This document shows, piece by piece, positions 13,404 to 14,793 of a stretch of 14,793 nucleotides of DNA. A program made the translations under genes and the position numbers. Every line of letters begins with the position of its first letter. The stretch's first letter is position 1. The notes under the pieces are model-generated. The model was given only the letters and a program-made list of their open reading frames with translations. It had not been told where the DNA came from and made no database searches. Source of the stretch: Chloroflexota bacterium (GTDB lineage Bacteria > Chloroflexota > Dehalococcoidia > Bin125); assembly GCA_026705105.1 (NCBI GenBank), contig JAPPBK010000162.1, forward strand, positions 1-14,793, written 5' to 3'.

Positions 13404-13868
13404 CTACTCCGGGCGTTTCGGGATCATCACGGCGCGCTGGAAGGAGATCACTTCTGTGCCGTCTTGCTTGGCGCCGGTCGTGTGGACCGTGACGATGCCG
13501 CGATCGGGTTGGCTCTTGCTCTCGCGTACTTCGAGCACTTCGGTCTTGACCGCGATCGTGTCGCCGTGGAAGACCGGGGCCGTATGGCGCAGGTCGGTCG
13601 TGGCCAGGTTGGCGATCGCTTTGCCCGACACCGTCGGTACCGTGATGCCGAAGACCAACGAGTAGACGAACGGCCCCGACACGATCCGCTGGCCGAACTG
13701 CGTATCCTCGGCGAACTCTTTGTTCGTGTGCAGCGGATGGTGGTTCATGGTCAGCATGCAGAAGAGCAAGTCGTCCGCCTCGGTCACCGTGCGAGTAGGC
13801 CAGTGCTCGATCACCTCGCCCACCTCGAACTCGTCCAGGTAGCGTCCGTACAGTTCCTTCGTCGGCAT
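13404..13868 (-). CDS. MaoC-like (R)-specific hydratase/dehydratase
   Basis: This 154-residue hot-dog-fold protein probably hydrates or dehydrates a CoA thioester. ATG 13868 is preferred to the ATG at 13895, which lies inside the palindromic element. A GAGGGGGG tract supplied by that element sits 7 nt before the chosen start. YLDEFEVGEVIEHWPTRTVTEAD (10-32) leads to the active-site region MLTMNHHPLHTN (38-49). The usual motif has catalytic Asp, Asn and His; here Asn42 takes the Asp place, His44 the Asn place, and His47 is kept. Similar sequences occur in mesaconyl- and methylmalyl-CoA-type hydratases, so the protein need not be inactive. GQRIVSGPFVYSLVFGI follows, as expected. Its partner gene is probably the acyl-CoA dehydrogenase upstream; the nuclease gene begins 9 nt after its stop. 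Confidence 0.9.
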   Translation of the reverse strand: MPTKELYGRYLDEFEVGEVIEHWPTRTVTEADDLLFCMLTMNHHPLHTNKEFAEDTQFGQRIVSGPFVYSLVFGITVPTVSGKAIANLATTDLRHTAPVFHGDTIAVKTEVLEVRESKSQPDRGIVTVHTTGAKQDGTEVISFQRAVMIPKRPE

Positions 13869-13875
13869 TGCGGAG

Positions 13876-13920
13876 CCCCCCTCTGCCTTCGGCATCCCCC
13901 CCCCCGCGAAGCGGGGGGAG
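13876..13920 (-). repeat. Dispersed palindromic element, copy 3
   Basis: A small dyad TGCC-TTC-GGCA (13884-13894) precedes a larger stem (13900-13907 with 13911-13918, loop GAA). The C-run is expanded to ten bases. On the minus strand the element ends in a GAGGGGGG tract 7 nt before the maoC-like ATG, so it appears to provide that gene's ribosome-binding site. Confidence 0.78.
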
Positions 13921-13935
13921 AGTTGGTTGTGGTCT

Positions 13936-14006
13936 CGGCATCTCCCCTTGCGAGGTCGGGGGAGAGCTGTTTGTGGTGCCCCCTCCCGCAGAGCGGCAAG
14001 GAGAGC
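13936..14006 (-). repeat. Two degenerate copies of the palindromic element in tandem
   Basis: After copy 3, two related units follow at a period of about 45 nt. Unit 2 starts CGGCATCT at 13936, with imperfect arms TCTCCCC (13941-13947) and GGGGAGA (13959-13965). Unit 3 starts around 13978 and has a weak CCGC-AGA-GCGG core. Flanks resembling GAGAGCTGTTTGTGGT recur between them. The cluster fills the space between the acyl-CoA dehydrogenase stop and the maoC-like gene. Confidence 0.6.
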
Positions 14007-14014
14007 TGGACTTG

Positions 14015-14793
14015 CTATTCGACCGCGTACATCTCCAACAGACGACGCGCGATCACGATGCGCTGGATCTCGTTCGTCCCCTCGGCGACGGCCATCAGCG
14101 GAGCGTCGCGGTAGAAGCGCTCGACCGGCAGCTCCTTGGTGTAGCCGACCCCGCCGTGCACGCGCATCGACTCAAGCGTGCATTCCAGGGCGACCTCGGT
14201 CGCGAACAGCTTGGCCATGCCGACGTCGAGATCGGAGCGTTGGCCGGAGTCCTTCTTGCGCGCCGCGTCTCGGGTGAGCAGACGCGCGGCGCGAATCTTG
14301 GTCGCCATCTCGGCCAGCTTGAGCTGGATCGCCTGGTGCTGCGCGATGGGCACGCCCATCGTCTCGCGGCGCTGGGCGTAGACGATGGCTTCGTCGAACG
14401 CCGCCTGGGCGACGCCGGTCGCGCGCGAGGCGACGTTGATCCGGCCGATCTCAAGACCGGAGATCATTTGTTGGAAGCCTCGGCCTTCCGATCCGCCGAG
14501 CAGGTTGTCTGCGGGCACGCGGGCGTCCTCGAGGAAGAGCTCGGCCGTCTCCGGACCCTTGTATCCCAGCTTGTCGATCGTTCGCGCCACCGAGAATCCC
14601 GGCGTGTCTTTCTCGACCAGGAAGGCGGAGATGCCGCGGTGCCTGGGCTGGGCCGAGGGATCGGTCTTGGTCATCGCCAGGTAGACGTCGCCGCGATCGC
14701 CGTTGGTGACGAACAGCTTGTTGCCGTTGAGGATGTAATCGTCGCCGTCGCGCGAGGCGGTCGTGCGGATCGCCTGGGCGTCGGAGCCGGCAT
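14015..14793 (-). CDS. Acyl-CoA dehydrogenase, C-terminal part (N-terminus outside window)
   Basis: About 258 residues are visible; the frame is open to the right edge, so the start is missing, and the internal Met at 14674 is not a start. The first visible residues GSDAQAIRTTASRDGDDY and LNGNKLFVTNGDRGD are the beta-domain that covers the FAD of this family. RGISAFLVEKDTPGF, KLGYKGPETAELFLEDARVP and the C-terminal helical domain (GRINVASRATGVAQAAFDEA, QAIQLKLAEMATKI) follow. The base-supplying segment reads AEGTNEIQR, with Glu at the catalytic position of medium-chain dehydrogenases, and the protein ends RRLLEMYAVE. It would oxidise an acyl-CoA to the enoyl-CoA and pass electrons to ETF. It lies upstream of the maoC-like gene on the same strand, separated by the palindrome cluster. 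Confidence 0.95.
   Translation of the reverse strand, partial: AGSDAQAIRTTASRDGDDYILNGNKLFVTNGDRGDVYLAMTKTDPSAQPRHRGISAFLVEKDTPGFSVARTIDKLGYKGPETAELFLEDARVPADNLLGGSEGRGFQQMISGLEIGRINVASRATGVAQAAFDEAIVYAQRRETMGVPIAQHQAIQLKLAEMATKIRAARLLTRDAARKKDSGQRSDLDVGMAKLFATEVALECTLESMRVHGGVGYTKELPVERFYRDAPLMAVAEGTNEIQRIVIARRLLEMYAVE

Noticed and set aside
13876..14010. Three repeat units at about 45-nt spacing as a CRISPR array
   Set aside because: The units are divergent C/G-rich palindromes with similar flanks, not identical direct repeats with unique spacers. Related single copies lie elsewhere, and there are no cas genes.
13125..14114. Plus-strand frame spanning the nuclease, MaoC-like gene and the palindrome cluster
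   Set aside because: It is antisense to recognised proteins and runs through repeats, with His/Arg/Asp-rich composition typical of a shadow frame.

Overview
The window looks like a chromosomal segment of a high-GC bacterium (two 60-base hand samples from typical coding DNA gave 60% and 68% GC). It encodes no mobile-element proteins, rRNA or tRNA that I could recognise. The best taxonomic guess is a free-living Chloroflexota bacterium (SAR202/Dehalococcoidia-like) or a relative. The hints are a Tat-type lipoprotein leader ending in a Cys-Gly-Asp-run, a peptide-type ABC importer beside scattered acyl-CoA enzymes, and dispersed C/G-rich palindromes between genes. This is inference from style, not proof.

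Layout, left to right. (1) 2-241 is the tail of an unrecognised plus-strand gene. (2) 381-4250 is a plus-strand ABC importer operon: a lipoprotein solute-binding protein with a long Gln-rich tether, then DppB- and DppC-type permeases. A strong hairpin and three 24-bp tandem repeats separate the binding protein from the permeases. No ATPase genes are present. (3) 4263-7294 is a convergent minus-strand operon: a membrane-anchored mono-haem cytochrome c followed by three tandem paralogues, each apparently made of two NTF2/SnoaL-like halves. (4) 7588-8475 is a crotonase-family enzyme. (5) 8574-10063 is a CopD-like four-helix membrane protein translationally coupled to an exported TlpA-like protein that has lost both thioredoxin cysteines. 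(6) 10144-11433 is purA. (7) 11583-12969, on the plus strand, is a DUF402/FomD-like protein followed 1 nt later by a Dam-type adenine methyltransferase. (8) 12957-13394, on the minus strand, is a small PD-(D/E)XK nuclease whose 3' end overlaps the methyltransferase. (9) 13404-13868 is a MaoC-like dehydratase and 14015-14793 the C-terminal part of an acyl-CoA dehydrogenase, cut by the window edge.

How they may work together. The importer genes form one uptake system whose ATPases must come from elsewhere. The acyl-CoA dehydrogenase, MaoC hydratase and crotonase fit degradation of CoA-activated organic acids. The cytochrome c and the CopD/TlpA-like pair suggest respiratory or copper-related envelope functions. 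The methyltransferase and nuclease are a candidate compact restriction-modification pair of Dam (GATC) type, although GATC is abundant rather than avoided here. The least ordinary items are the cytochrome c plus triple double-NTF2 operon, the cysteine-less TlpA-like protein, the Dam/PD-(D/E)XK convergent pair, and a palindromic element that recurs between co-directional genes and supplies a Shine-Dalgarno-like purine tract to the maoC-like gene.
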